A DNA stretch of 6,242 bases from Lachnospiraceae bacterium (GTDB lineage Bacteria > Bacillota > Clostridia > Lachnospirales > Lachnospiraceae), in the NCBI GenBank assembly GCA_003488965.1, contig DNJW01000415.1, positions 1 to 6,242 of the forward strand, written 5' to 3'. The stretch's first letter is position 1. Each line of letters starts with the position of its first letter. The position numbers were made by a program, and so were the translations under genes. Below, piece after piece: positions 1-6,210 of the stretch. The notes beneath the pieces were generated by a model that saw only the letters and a list, made by a program, of their open reading frames with translations, did not search any database and was not told the origin of the DNA.

Positions 1-1212
1 TTAGTCATAAAGGTTAGGAGCGATTGAATCATCTTCCATATTTGTGCTGTCATACCAGTAACCTTCTGTCGGGATATCTCCAACTGTTTCGCCATTAGCG
101 ATTGCTGTCAAAGTTTCAACGGTTTTAATACCCATTGCCAAAGGAGACTGTGTAACTGCACCAAACATTGTGCCGTCTTTGATTGCGCCTTTAATAACGG
201 AACCAGCATCAAAGCCTGCTGCTAAGATATCGCCGGCAGCTGCATCTGTACCTAATACGCCCAAGTTTCCGTTAGCTGTCAAAATACCTTCAGCTGCAAC
301 CTGGTTAGAACCAAATACACCGATGGTATCTTCTTTATTCAAAATAACAGAAGCTTCTGTTGCACACAATTCAACAGTTGTCTGAGCCGGAACTGCTACT
401 TCGATGATAATATCAGCTGTTGCTTCGTCGCCGGCATCTTTACAGTTATTTACATAATATTCATTACCGATAACTGCAACTGTCTTGCCGTCAGCTGTTG
501 CCAATTCGCTGAATCTGTCAATGAAGCCAAGACCACGGCTTGTAATGGATTCGGAAGTTGCTTCCTGATTTACTTCGCCAACCCTTACAGGTGCTGTTGC
601 ATTTGCAATTACATCTTTCAATGCAGGATACAGATTGTCTGCTGCTGTAGCGCCAGCGCCATAGTTATCTGTTGCAATTGTTGAAAGAACGGAACCAGCG
701 GGAGCCTTCGGGATACCGGAGTCAAAACATACTACCGGGATACCTTTGTCCATAGCTGTCTGCAATGCGTCAAGACATGCATCCTGATCGCAAGCTGCAA
801 GACCGATTCCATCGGGCTGATTGTTGATTGCACTGTTCAGCATATTAACCTGGTCAGCAATATCGGATTCTGCATTAGGACCTGTACAGTTTGCTTTAAC
901 GCCCAAATCTGCTGCTGCCTGATTAACGCCTGTAACGGCTGCCTGCCAATAAGATGACTGATAGCTCTTTACAATGATTTCAAAAGTGTAGTCGCCGCCA
1001 GCTGTTGCTGTAGCTGCTTCTTCTGCGGGAGCCGCTTCTTCTGCCGGAGCTGCTTCCTCTGCGGGAGCCGCTTCCTCTGCGGGAGCCGCTTCCTCTGCAG
1101 GAGCCGCTTCTTCTGCCGGAGCTGCTGCTTCCTGTGTACTGTTGCCGCAGCCAGCCAAAACGGTTGCTGTCATAGCAGCGCACATCAATACTGCCAAAAT
1201 TCTCTTTTTCAT
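1..1212 (-). CDS. Sugar ABC transporter substrate-binding lipoprotein (RbsB-like, periplasmic-binding-protein type 1)
   Basis: This 403-residue protein is the extracellular ligand receptor of the importer encoded just upstream. Residues 1-21 form a signal peptide with two lysines, a hydrophobic stretch and the lipobox L19-A-G-C22, so it should be lipid-anchored at C22. Residues 30-65 are six copies of AAPAEE, a flexible spacer, and the binding domain starts near residue 75 (YTFEIIVKSYQSSYWQ). By comparison with RbsB, likely ligand residues are D164 (in FDSG), R226 (SRGLGF), N303 (GSNQ), D323 (GTDAAAG) and Q355 (VTQSP); the Arg that follows the Asp in RbsB is Ser165 here. The start is supported by AGGAGG at 1220-1225, seven bases before ATG. 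It is the last of five genes, separated from the permease by 75 bases containing a hairpin. The stop codon is bases 1-3, so nothing downstream is visible. The family is firm; the ligand is unknown. Confidence 0.95.
   Translation of the reverse strand: MKKRILAVLMCAAMTATVLAGCGNSTQEAAAPAEEAAPAEEAAPAEEAAPAEEAAPAEEAAPAEEAATATAGGDYTFEIIVKSYQSSYWQAAVTGVNQAAADLGVKANCTGPNAESDIADQVNMLNSAINNQPDGIGLAACDQDACLDALQTAMDKGIPVVCFDSGIPKAPAGSVLSTIATDNYGAGATAADNLYPALKDVIANATAPVRVGEVNQEATSESITSRGLGFIDRFSELATADGKTVAVIGNEYYVNNCKDAGDEATADIIIEVAVPAQTTVELCATEASVILNKEDTIGVFGSNQVAAEGILTANGNLGVLGTDAAAGDILAAGFDAGSVIKGAIKDGTMFGAVTQSPLAMGIKTVETLTAIANGETVGDIPTEGYWYDSTNMEDDSIAPNLYD
1018..1125 (-). repeat. Six tandem 18-base units encoding AAPAEE
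   Basis: Codons 30-65 of the binding lipoprotein encode six perfect copies of the hexapeptide AAPAEE, followed by a partial AA. The DNA units are not identical: the first Ala is GCA or GCG, the Pro is CCG, CCT or CCC, and the first Glu is GAA or GAG, all silent third-base changes. Only the third and fourth units are identical in DNA. The tract lies between the lipidated Cys22 and the folded domain and probably serves as a tether across the cell wall. Such arrays can gain or lose units by slippage without changing frame. Confidence 0.9.
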
Positions 1213-1292
1213 TTTCTTTCCTCCTACAAAATATTTGGTTATCTATATGATGTCATTTTCATGACTTCATACCATTATTAATACCTATTATA
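1213..1292 (-). promoter_or_regulatory. Gap before the binding-protein gene: small hairpin and a TATAAT box
   Basis: The 75-base gap between the second permease and the binding-protein gene holds a perfect 5-base-pair stem (1252-1256 with 1261-1265, GTCAT/ATGAC on the transcript) closed by a GAAA tetraloop. Two further outer pairs lie beyond one mismatch, spanning 1249-1268. There is no following U-run, so it does not look like a terminator. On the minus strand TATAAT occurs at 1292-1287, overlapping the permease stop codon, but no convincing -35 box lies 16-18 bases upstream. Either element could raise binding-protein level relative to the permeases; that is inference. The gap ends in a strong AGGAGG site at 1220-1225. 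Confidence 0.35.
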
Positions 1293-2298
1293 CTGTTTCT
1301 GCTTTTTTCTTCTTCAGAATATCCACCATTACCGCACCGATTAATACCAGACCGGTAATAATCTGCTGCCAGTTTGCCTGCAGTCCAATATACGGAAGCC
1401 CTGTCTTTAACAGACAGATAACAAATACACCAAGAAGCGAACCGGTCACGCTTCCGACACCGCCGGAAGCAGATACCCCACCAATAATTGCTCCGCCGAT
1501 TGCTTCCAATTCAAATCCGGCTCCCGTACCAGGCTGCACAGTCGAAAATACTGCGGAATATGCGATAGATGCCAGACCTGCAAAGAATCCGCAAATCACA
1601 TATGCCATAATATGATAAAATCTTACGTTGATACCCGATAAAATCGTTGCCTCTTTATTGCTGCCGATTGCAATCGTATATCTTCCTATCTTTGTATGGT
1701 TCAGTACAAAAGACATCAATATAACAAGAAGCAGCACCCAGACAAAACCTAACGGGTATTTTGTATTGCCAATCGTAATCTTAAATATGTCCCTGAACCA
1801 GCTTCCTTCCGAACCGCTTGTAGGCCAGGAAATACCGAAGTTGTTGGAACAGATAGAGCCAAGCCCTCTCGTCATCATGCACGTACACAAAGTAGCCAGA
1901 AACGGCGGCAGACTCATAATGGATACCAAAGCACCGTTTAATGCGCCGATTAATATACCGAACAAAACGGAAACCAGCATTCCTGCCCATGTAGGCCATC
2001 CGCAGTGAATTACCAGATATCCTCCTGCCAATGAATAGCAGATAAGTCCTGTTCCTATTGACAAGTCCACCCCGCCGGTAATCAGCGGGAAAGTTACACC
2101 AATTGCCATCAGCGCTATATAATAGGAATAATCCATGATACTGAGCACCGTCGTATACTTTCTAAAATTCGCACTGAATATACTAAAAAATACAAATAAT
2201 ACAATTACTACCAGAAGAACGATAAACTTTTGGCTTCCCGACTTGGAAAAAATTGACGCCTTCTTTTCTCCCGGTGTATTAACATCCGTTTTACCCAT
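1288..2298 (-). CDS. Sugar ABC transporter permease 2 (RbsC-like, BPD_transp_2 family)
   Basis: This is an integral membrane subunit of the CUT2-type sugar importer. I place the start at ATG 2298 (336 residues, beginning MGKTDVNT) because GGAGG at 2307-2311 sits eight bases upstream. An in-frame ATG at 2313 would add five residues (MEDEK) but lies only one base past the ATPase stop and has no good ribosome binding site. A charged N-terminus is followed by a hydrophobic segment at about 25-43, then several more membrane spans. Family motifs are GGVDLSIG at 75-82 and the probable cytoplasmic coupling segment IGSNKEATILSGI at 211-223, then the Gly-rich AIGGAIIGGVSASGG near 266-280. The C-terminus is Lys-rich, consistent with a cytoplasmic end. 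It differs clearly from the other permease in the operon, so the pair probably forms a heterodimer. Length is normal for the family. Confidence 0.93.
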   Translation of the reverse strand: MGKTDVNTPGEKKASIFSKSGSQKFIVLLVVIVLFVFFSIFSANFRKYTTVLSIMDYSYYIALMAIGVTFPLITGGVDLSIGTGLICYSLAGGYLVIHCGWPTWAGMLVSVLFGILIGALNGALVSIMSLPPFLATLCTCMMTRGLGSICSNNFGISWPTSGSEGSWFRDIFKITIGNTKYPLGFVWVLLLVILMSFVLNHTKIGRYTIAIGSNKEATILSGINVRFYHIMAYVICGFFAGLASIAYSAVFSTVQPGTGAGFELEAIGGAIIGGVSASGGVGSVTGSLLGVFVICLLKTGLPYIGLQANWQQIITGLVLIGAVMVDILKKKKAETV

Positions 2299-2306
2299 CT
2301 TTTCAT

Positions 2307-2311
2307 CCTCC
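2307..2311 (-). promoter_or_regulatory. Ribosome binding site deciding the permease 2 start
   Basis: GGAGG on the minus strand, eight bases before ATG 2298. It lies just after the ATPase stop codon (2317-2315) and overlaps the alternative ATG at 2313, which argues against that longer start and suggests translation closely linked to the ATPase gene. Confidence 0.75.
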
Positions 2312-2314
2312 ATC

Positions 2315-3808
2315 CTATATCTCGCGCGTCGCCATATTCATTATAATTTCCTGCGATGCTTCCGAGATGTCAATTTCTCCTGTCTTCTTGCCTTCACACA
2401 TAACGATAACGCGGTCGCTCATTCTCAATATTTCTGTCATTTCGGAAGAAATCATGATAATTGATTTTCCTTCTTCCGCCAGACGGTTCATCAGTTTATA
2501 GATTTCATTCTTTGCACCCACATCAATACCTCTGGTAGGTTCATCGAAAATCAGTATGTCACAGTTCCTGATGAGCCATTTCGCTATAACCACCTTCTGC
2601 TGGTTACCGCCGGATAAGTTGACTACCAGCTGGTCTACGCCGGGCGTTTTTGTTGCCAAGGATTCTACATAATCCTGGGCTATTTTATTCTCCGACTTTT
2701 TGTCAATGAAAAGACCTTTTACAAAGTTTTCCAGCGCTGCCATCGTGGAATTCTCCGCTACCGACTTCTGTACTACGATACCGAAACGCTTACGGTCTTC
2801 CGACAAATATCCGATTCCGCATTTTACCGCATCCTGAGGAGAATTGATTTCCACCTTCTGCCCGTTAATGTAAATATTTCCTCCGGTCTTAGGGTCTGCG
2901 CCGAAAATCGCACGGGCTGTCTCTGTCCGTCCCGCACCCATCAGGCCAGAAAAACCAAGTATCTCGCCCTTGCGGAGTTCAAAGCTGACATCCTGAACCA
3001 TTCTTCCGGCATTCAGGTTTTCTACCTTAAGCACTACCGGGGCATCCGCAGGAACGGAGCTCTCTGTTTTCGGGTCTTCGTAAATCACACGGCCGACCAT
3101 CATATTGATAATATCATCCTTGGTACAGTCATTGGTAATCAATGTGCCGACATAAGTTCCGTCTCTCATAACCGTTACCCTGTCGGTAATCACTTTAATT
3201 TCGTCCATACGGTGGGATATGTAAACAATACCCAGCTGCTGTTTGCGCAAATCTCTTATAATCTTGAAGAGTTCTTCAATTTCCGCTTCTGTCAGCGCAG
3301 CCGACGGTTCATCGAAAATAATAACCTTTGCCTCATGGGAAATTGCTTTCGCTATTTCACACATCTGCTGTTTACCTACCGTCAGGTTGCCCATAGTCTC
3401 TGTAGGGTCAATATCTATATGCAGCCTTTTAAACAATTTGGCTGCTTCCTCATTCATCTTTTTGTCATCGATACGGATACCCTTCTTAAATTCTCTTCCT
3501 ATAAAAATATTCTGTGCCACAGTCAGATGACCAAGCATATTTAATTCCTGGTGCACAATGACAATACCTGCATCCTGTGCTTCTCTTGTATTATGGAACT
3601 CTACTTCCTTGCCTTCAAATACAATACTTCCTGAATCCTTTGTGTAAATTCCGGTGAGAACCTTCATCAATGTAGATTTTCCTGCACCGTTCTCTCCCAT
3701 AAGGGCATGTACTTCGCCTTTTCTTACCTCAAAATTTACATGATCCAGCGCATGCACACCCGGGAAAGATTTATCTATATCTTTCATTGTTAAGATTATA
3801 TCGCCCAT
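2315..3808 (-). CDS. Sugar ABC transporter ATP-binding protein, two fused nucleotide-binding domains (RbsA/MglA-like)
   Basis: This 497-residue cytoplasmic ATPase powers the importer; the length is typical of RbsA/MglA proteins. The N-terminal domain is complete: Walker A GENGAGKST at 38-46, Q-loop Q87, signature LTVGKQQ at 142-148, Walker B VIIFDEP with E167, and switch His199. The C-terminal domain is the usual degenerate one: its Walker A is GLMGAGRTE at 288-296 with Arg in place of the catalytic Lys, but the signature LSGGNQQ (398-404) and Walker B LIFDEPTRG with E423 are intact, and the switch His is replaced by Ser (ISSEMTE, 453-459). This asymmetry is a known trait of the family, not a mutation. 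The start at 3808 is supported by GAAGGT at 3820-3815, six bases upstream. It lies between the two permease genes, as expected for one ATPase serving both. Confidence 0.96.
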   Translation of the reverse strand: MGDIILTMKDIDKSFPGVHALDHVNFEVRKGEVHALMGENGAGKSTLMKVLTGIYTKDSGSIVFEGKEVEFHNTREAQDAGIVIVHQELNMLGHLTVAQNIFIGREFKKGIRIDDKKMNEEAAKLFKRLHIDIDPTETMGNLTVGKQQMCEIAKAISHEAKVIIFDEPSAALTEAEIEELFKIIRDLRKQQLGIVYISHRMDEIKVITDRVTVMRDGTYVGTLITNDCTKDDIINMMVGRVIYEDPKTESSVPADAPVVLKVENLNAGRMVQDVSFELRKGEILGFSGLMGAGRTETARAIFGADPKTGGNIYINGQKVEINSPQDAVKCGIGYLSEDRKRFGIVVQKSVAENSTMAALENFVKGLFIDKKSENKIAQDYVESLATKTPGVDQLVVNLSGGNQQKVVIAKWLIRNCDILIFDEPTRGIDVGAKNEIYKLMNRLAEEGKSIIMISSEMTEILRMSDRVIVMCEGKKTGEIDISEASQEIIMNMATREI

Positions 3809-3861
3809 TCTTTTACCTTCGCCTTTCCATATTTCCCATAGTTATTTTTATTGCAAAAACG

Positions 3862-4833
3862 TCAATTCTTTCTACGCCTTGTAGCAACATCCGCATAAAC
3901 TGCCACGATAACGATGATACCTGTAATAATGAGCTGATAGTCCTTTGAAAATCCAAGCGCCAATATGCCTTCCTGCAAAAGCGCTATAATAAATACGCCG
4001 ATTACCGTACCGCTGACAGATGCAAGCCCGCCGACCATAGAAGTTCCGCCCATTACACAGCCTGCAATAGCTTCATTATTGTACTGATCCCCATAACCAG
4101 GCTGAACAGTGGTATATGCCGCTACATAAAAGATGGCCGCAATGCCTACCAATATACCGCATATTACATATGCAAGCATTTCCCATTTCTTAACGTTGAC
4201 GCCGGAAAGCCTTACCGCTTCTTTATTGCTTCCGAGACTTAATATGTAACGTCCGGCTTTCGTCTGGTTTAATATAATAGCACAGATAACCGCGAATACA
4301 AGAAAGATTACAAGTCCTACCGGAAAATTGCCTACCTTAACAAAATTTCTGTACCAGCCGTTTGCATCCACCGACTGGGGCCAGCTGACTGACTGTGTCT
4401 TTGTAAATACGGAGGCAAGCCCCTTCGCAATATTCATGCTCGCCATAGAGATAATAAACGGCGGAACCGACCAATATGCTACAAAATAACCGTTAAACAT
4501 ACCGAAAAGCATACCCACCAGCACACTAATCAGCAGGCTCAGCGCCAGCGGAACGCCGTAGCTTGTCAGACAGTACCCTGAAATCAATGCCGAACAGAAC
4601 ATAACCGGCCCGATGGAAAAATCAATACCGCCGGTAGCAATTACAAAAGTTACTCCCAATGACAGAAATCCCAGAAAATATGCATAATTCAACGCACTCA
4701 TAATTCTCTGTACACCTACAAACTTATCGCTAAGCATACAAAAAATTGCATACATCAGCAAAAGGACACAGCATAATACAATTCTGTTAATACCAATTTT
4801 CTTCACAATTGGATTTTGTTTAATCTTTTCCAA
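3862..4833 (-). CDS. Sugar ABC transporter permease 1 (RbsC-like, BPD_transp_2 family)
   Basis: This is the first of two RbsC-like membrane subunits in the operon. I place the start at TTG 4833 (323 residues, beginning MEKIKQNP), because GGGAGG at 4846-4841 is seven bases upstream. An in-frame ATG at 4869 would give 335 residues, but it has only a weak AAAAAGGG two bases before it and would make the ribosome binding site encode Leu-Gly-Gly. A basic N-terminus is followed by a hydrophobic segment at about 16-34 and further membrane spans. Motifs are GGIDFSIG at 68-75 and LGSNKEAVRLSGV at 200-212, matching the family pore loop and coupling region, with the later Gly-rich stretch AGCVMGGTSMVGG. 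The end is Arg/Lys-rich. It shares the family layout with permease 2 but is clearly divergent, so the two are not a recent duplication. A 53-base gap to the ATPase gene contains no terminator. Confidence 0.92.
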   Translation of the reverse strand: MEKIKQNPIVKKIGINRIVLCCVLLLMYAIFCMLSDKFVGVQRIMSALNYAYFLGFLSLGVTFVIATGGIDFSIGPVMFCSALISGYCLTSYGVPLALSLLISVLVGMLFGMFNGYFVAYWSVPPFIISMASMNIAKGLASVFTKTQSVSWPQSVDANGWYRNFVKVGNFPVGLVIFLVFAVICAIILNQTKAGRYILSLGSNKEAVRLSGVNVKKWEMLAYVICGILVGIAAIFYVAAYTTVQPGYGDQYNNEAIAGCVMGGTSMVGGLASVSGTVIGVFIIALLQEGILALGFSKDYQLIITGIIVIVAVYADVATRRRKN

Positions 4834-4840
4834 CTCTCTT

Positions 4841-4846
4841 CCTCCC
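4841..4846 (-). promoter_or_regulatory. Ribosome binding site implying a TTG start for permease 1
   Basis: GGGAGG on the minus strand (full context GGGAGGAAGAGAG then TTG) lies seven bases before the TTG at 4833. It sits inside the reading frame of the longer ATG-initiated version, which is the main argument that the true start is the TTG. Confidence 0.75.
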
Positions 4847-4890
4847 AACCATATTTCGTTTGTTGACATAACCCTTTTTGCACGGACGCA

Positions 4891-5514
4891 TCATTCATCA
4901 ATACAGAGGTTTTTCCCCACAAGCCCCATCGGACTGTTTTCAGGGAGATCGCCTTCCGGATGACCCAAAAGCCATTTATTTCTGGCAGTAAGATGCCCAT
5001 CCTCCCCCTCCGCATGACTGTCACTCAAGTCCAGATTAGTACCTTTAGGCAGCACTATCGCCACCTTAAACCCATTACCGCCCACACCGCAGGGAGCATA
5101 ATGAAGCGTGGTAGCATATATTTCCACCGCAGTTCCCGCAGGTACTAAAAATGCTTCCGTCCAAGCTGTATCATAGGTAAAACCCTCCGTGATATCCTGC
5201 TGGCTTCCCAACAGTAAAACAGCATCCGTAGCGGCAACATTAATTTCAGAACTTTTATGATATTCCAATGCATTCAGCATCGAATTATGTCCATTGCAAT
5301 AACCAATCTGTATTTCCATTTCCCCGAAACTTTTTGTCTCCAGCTCTTTCTTAACCGGCAATGCCTCAAGAGCACACACGCCCGGAACATACTCCACGTC
5401 CTCCGGAAGCGGCGTATCCTGTCCCAGCACTTTTACCAGTTCGGAAAAATCAATGTCCTTTATTATCTTCCCGTATTTCCCAAACCGGGTATCAGTCACA
5501 TCATAAATTTTCAT
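4891..5514 (-). CDS. DUF4867 family protein, probable cupin-like fold
   Basis: This soluble 207-residue protein of uncharacterised function is the first gene of the operon. I recognise the family from the opening MKIYDVTD, the TPLPEDV segment and the central NGHNSMLNALEYHKSSEINVAATD region. There is no signal peptide or membrane span, so it is cytoplasmic. Cupin-like hints are H86 and E90 in EYHKSSE, then a PxG turn (P125-A-G127), with H138 in TTLHYAPC; these could bind a metal, but that is inference. The start at 5514 is chosen because GGAGG (5529-5525) lies ten bases upstream; an ATG at 5535 would add seven residues and place that site inside the gene. The stop is 58 bases before the TTG of permease 1. 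Its position suggests a role in handling the imported sugar or derivative, such as isomerase- or epimerase-like chemistry, but no catalytic activity can be assigned. Confidence 0.85.
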   Translation of the reverse strand: MKIYDVTDTRFGKYGKIIKDIDFSELVKVLGQDTPLPEDVEYVPGVCALEALPVKKELETKSFGEMEIQIGYCNGHNSMLNALEYHKSSEINVAATDAVLLLGSQQDITEGFTYDTAWTEAFLVPAGTAVEIYATTLHYAPCGVGGNGFKVAIVLPKGTNLDLSDSHAEGEDGHLTARNKWLLGHPEGDLPENSPMGLVGKNLCIDE

Positions 5515-5524
5515 TTCATCTGCC

Positions 5525-5529
5525 CCTCC
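5525..5529 (-). promoter_or_regulatory. Ribosome binding site deciding the DUF4867 start
   Basis: GGAGG within a GGGGAGGGG run on the minus strand, ten bases before ATG 5514. The spacing is slightly long but the site is strong, and the upstream in-frame ATG at 5535 has no comparable site. Confidence 0.6.
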
Positions 5530-5545
5530 CCGCATATATTTCTTC

Positions 5546-5574
5546 TTGCCAATCCGAAAAAATATTATTATAAT
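5546..5574 (+). promoter_or_regulatory. Sigma-A type promoter for the plus-strand lipoprotein
   Basis: TTGCCA at 5546-5551 (one mismatch to TTGACA), a 17-base spacer, and a perfect TATAAT at 5569-5574. Transcription should begin near 5581, leaving a short leader before the AAGGAG ribosome binding site (5592-5597) and ATG at 5605. Box sequence, spacing and position all agree. Confidence 0.75.
5566..5571 (-). promoter_or_regulatory. Possible -10 box of the transporter operon promoter
   Basis: TATAAT reads on the minus strand at 5571-5566, overlapping by three bases the -10 box of the divergent promoter. It is preceded by TGACAT, and no good -35 lies 16-18 bases upstream (sequence there is CCTTAT-like). 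A start near 5559 would give a leader of about 45 bases before the DUF4867 start. A poor -35 would fit activator-dependent expression, but this is inference. The operon promoter must lie hereabouts, since the neighbouring upstream gene is on the other strand. Confidence 0.4.
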
Positions 5575-5604
5575 GTCATATACACTACCATAAGGAGAAA
5601 ATAC

Positions 5605-6123
5605 ATGAACATTTTAAATTTAAAACCCTTAAAACGATTTGTTCTCTTCTTGCCGGTCCTTTCTGCCCTGCTTCTTTGCAGCTGCGGAAAAAACACCCCT
5701 CCGGTTCCCGTTTCCCCCTTTTCCGATTCCACCTGGGAATACACGGTTGAAGAGATTGCCGCCTACGAAGGCACCGAATGCACCACTTACGACTCTGTAT
5801 ACGGAGGAACCTGCTATACTTACCCGAAAGCTTACCAAGACCGTCAGGGAACCATTAAATATATGTTCGACGGCGAAAACCGCCTTATGTGCATCGCCTG
5901 GACTTGTGCATCCGATGAGGAACAAGACCTCTACGGCTTTTATGACCTGATTGAGGAATCCGTCAACACACAGACCGGCGAAACAGATACCACATCTCAT
6001 GCCGGACATGTGTGGTACCGGGAAAACGGAAATATTGTTTTAAGCCTTATGATAACTTCCGACCTGAAGGCACTCCAATATGCTTATCTCCATCCCGATG
6101 TGTCCAGCCCTCCCAAAGAATAA
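5605..6123 (+). CDS. Small lipoprotein of unknown function
   Basis: This 172-residue protein is not one I recognise. Residues 1-26 are a signal peptide (basic LKPLKRF, then a hydrophobic core) ending in L24-C-S-C27, an acceptable lipobox, so the protein should be anchored outside the membrane at C27. A short Pro/Ser-rich linker (residues 31-40) leads to a soluble domain rich in aromatic residues and acidic residues, with W44-E-Y-T, repeated Tyr/Thr patches, TIKYMFDGENRLMCIAW and YGFYDLIEES. C68?-region and later cysteines could form disulphides, but this is uncertain. The reading frame is open far upstream, but ATG 5605 is the start because AAGGAG (5592-5597) is seven bases before it and a strong promoter lies just upstream. 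It is divergent from the sugar importer operon; a functional link is possible but unproven. Confidence 0.85.
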   Translation: MNILNLKPLKRFVLFLPVLSALLLCSCGKNTPPVPVSPFSDSTWEYTVEEIAAYEGTECTTYDSVYGGTCYTYPKAYQDRQGTIKYMFDGENRLMCIAWTCASDEEQDLYGFYDLIEESVNTQTGETDTTSHAGHVWYRENGNIVLSLMITSDLKALQYAYLHPDVSSPPKE

Positions 6124-6137
6124 TTCTGACTATGCCT

Positions 6138-6162
6138 AATAAATTTATTATATAAATTTATT
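6138..6162. repeat. Perfect AT-only inverted repeat after the lipoprotein gene
   Basis: Arms AATAAATTTAT (6138-6148) and ATAAATTTATT (6152-6162) are perfectly complementary over 11 bases around a three-base TAT loop. It begins 14 bases after the lipoprotein stop. A pure A/T stem followed by CCTTCCTTTT is a weak match to an intrinsic terminator; it may still end transcription, or act as a protein or DNA-bending site. The structure is certain, its role is not. Confidence 0.65.
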
Positions 6163-6210
6163 CCTTCCTTTTAAATTGAATTTTTTACAAAAAAGGGTTA
6201 AAAATCTACT

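Noticed and set aside
288..296. Degenerate second Walker A (Arg for Lys) in the ATPase as a mutation; the numbers here are protein residues
   Set aside because: The altered C-terminal P-loop is normal for the RbsA/MglA family, so it is not a sign of decay.
980..1183. Minus-strand frame rich in Ser, Arg and Gly
   Set aside because: It is a shifted reading of the AAPAEE repeat and signal-peptide region inside the binding-protein gene; its low complexity comes from the repeat and it has no separate ribosome binding site.
1628..2008. Open plus-strand frame of 126 codons opposite permease 2
   Set aside because: It lies wholly antisense to a well-supported family member and has no recognisable protein features.
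3212..3544. Two overlapping plus-strand frames opposite the ATPase
   Set aside because: Both are antisense shadows of conserved ATPase motifs, with no start signals.
5574..5584. TGT-N5-ACA sequence as a repressor operator
   Set aside because: Only three matching bases per arm in AT-rich DNA, which is expected by chance.
5257..5604. N-terminal extension of the lipoprotein frame
   Set aside because: The frame is open upstream but runs antisense through the DUF4867 gene; the promoter and ribosome binding site place the start at 5605, directly at a signal peptide.
5629..6009. Minus-strand frame opposite the small lipoprotein
   Set aside because: The plus-strand gene has a promoter, ribosome binding site and signal peptide; the antisense frame has none of these.
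6167..6196. CCTTTT and AAAAGG inverted repeat as a terminator
   Set aside because: Only six pairs around an 18-base loop, with no GC-rich stem and no following T-run on the plus strand.
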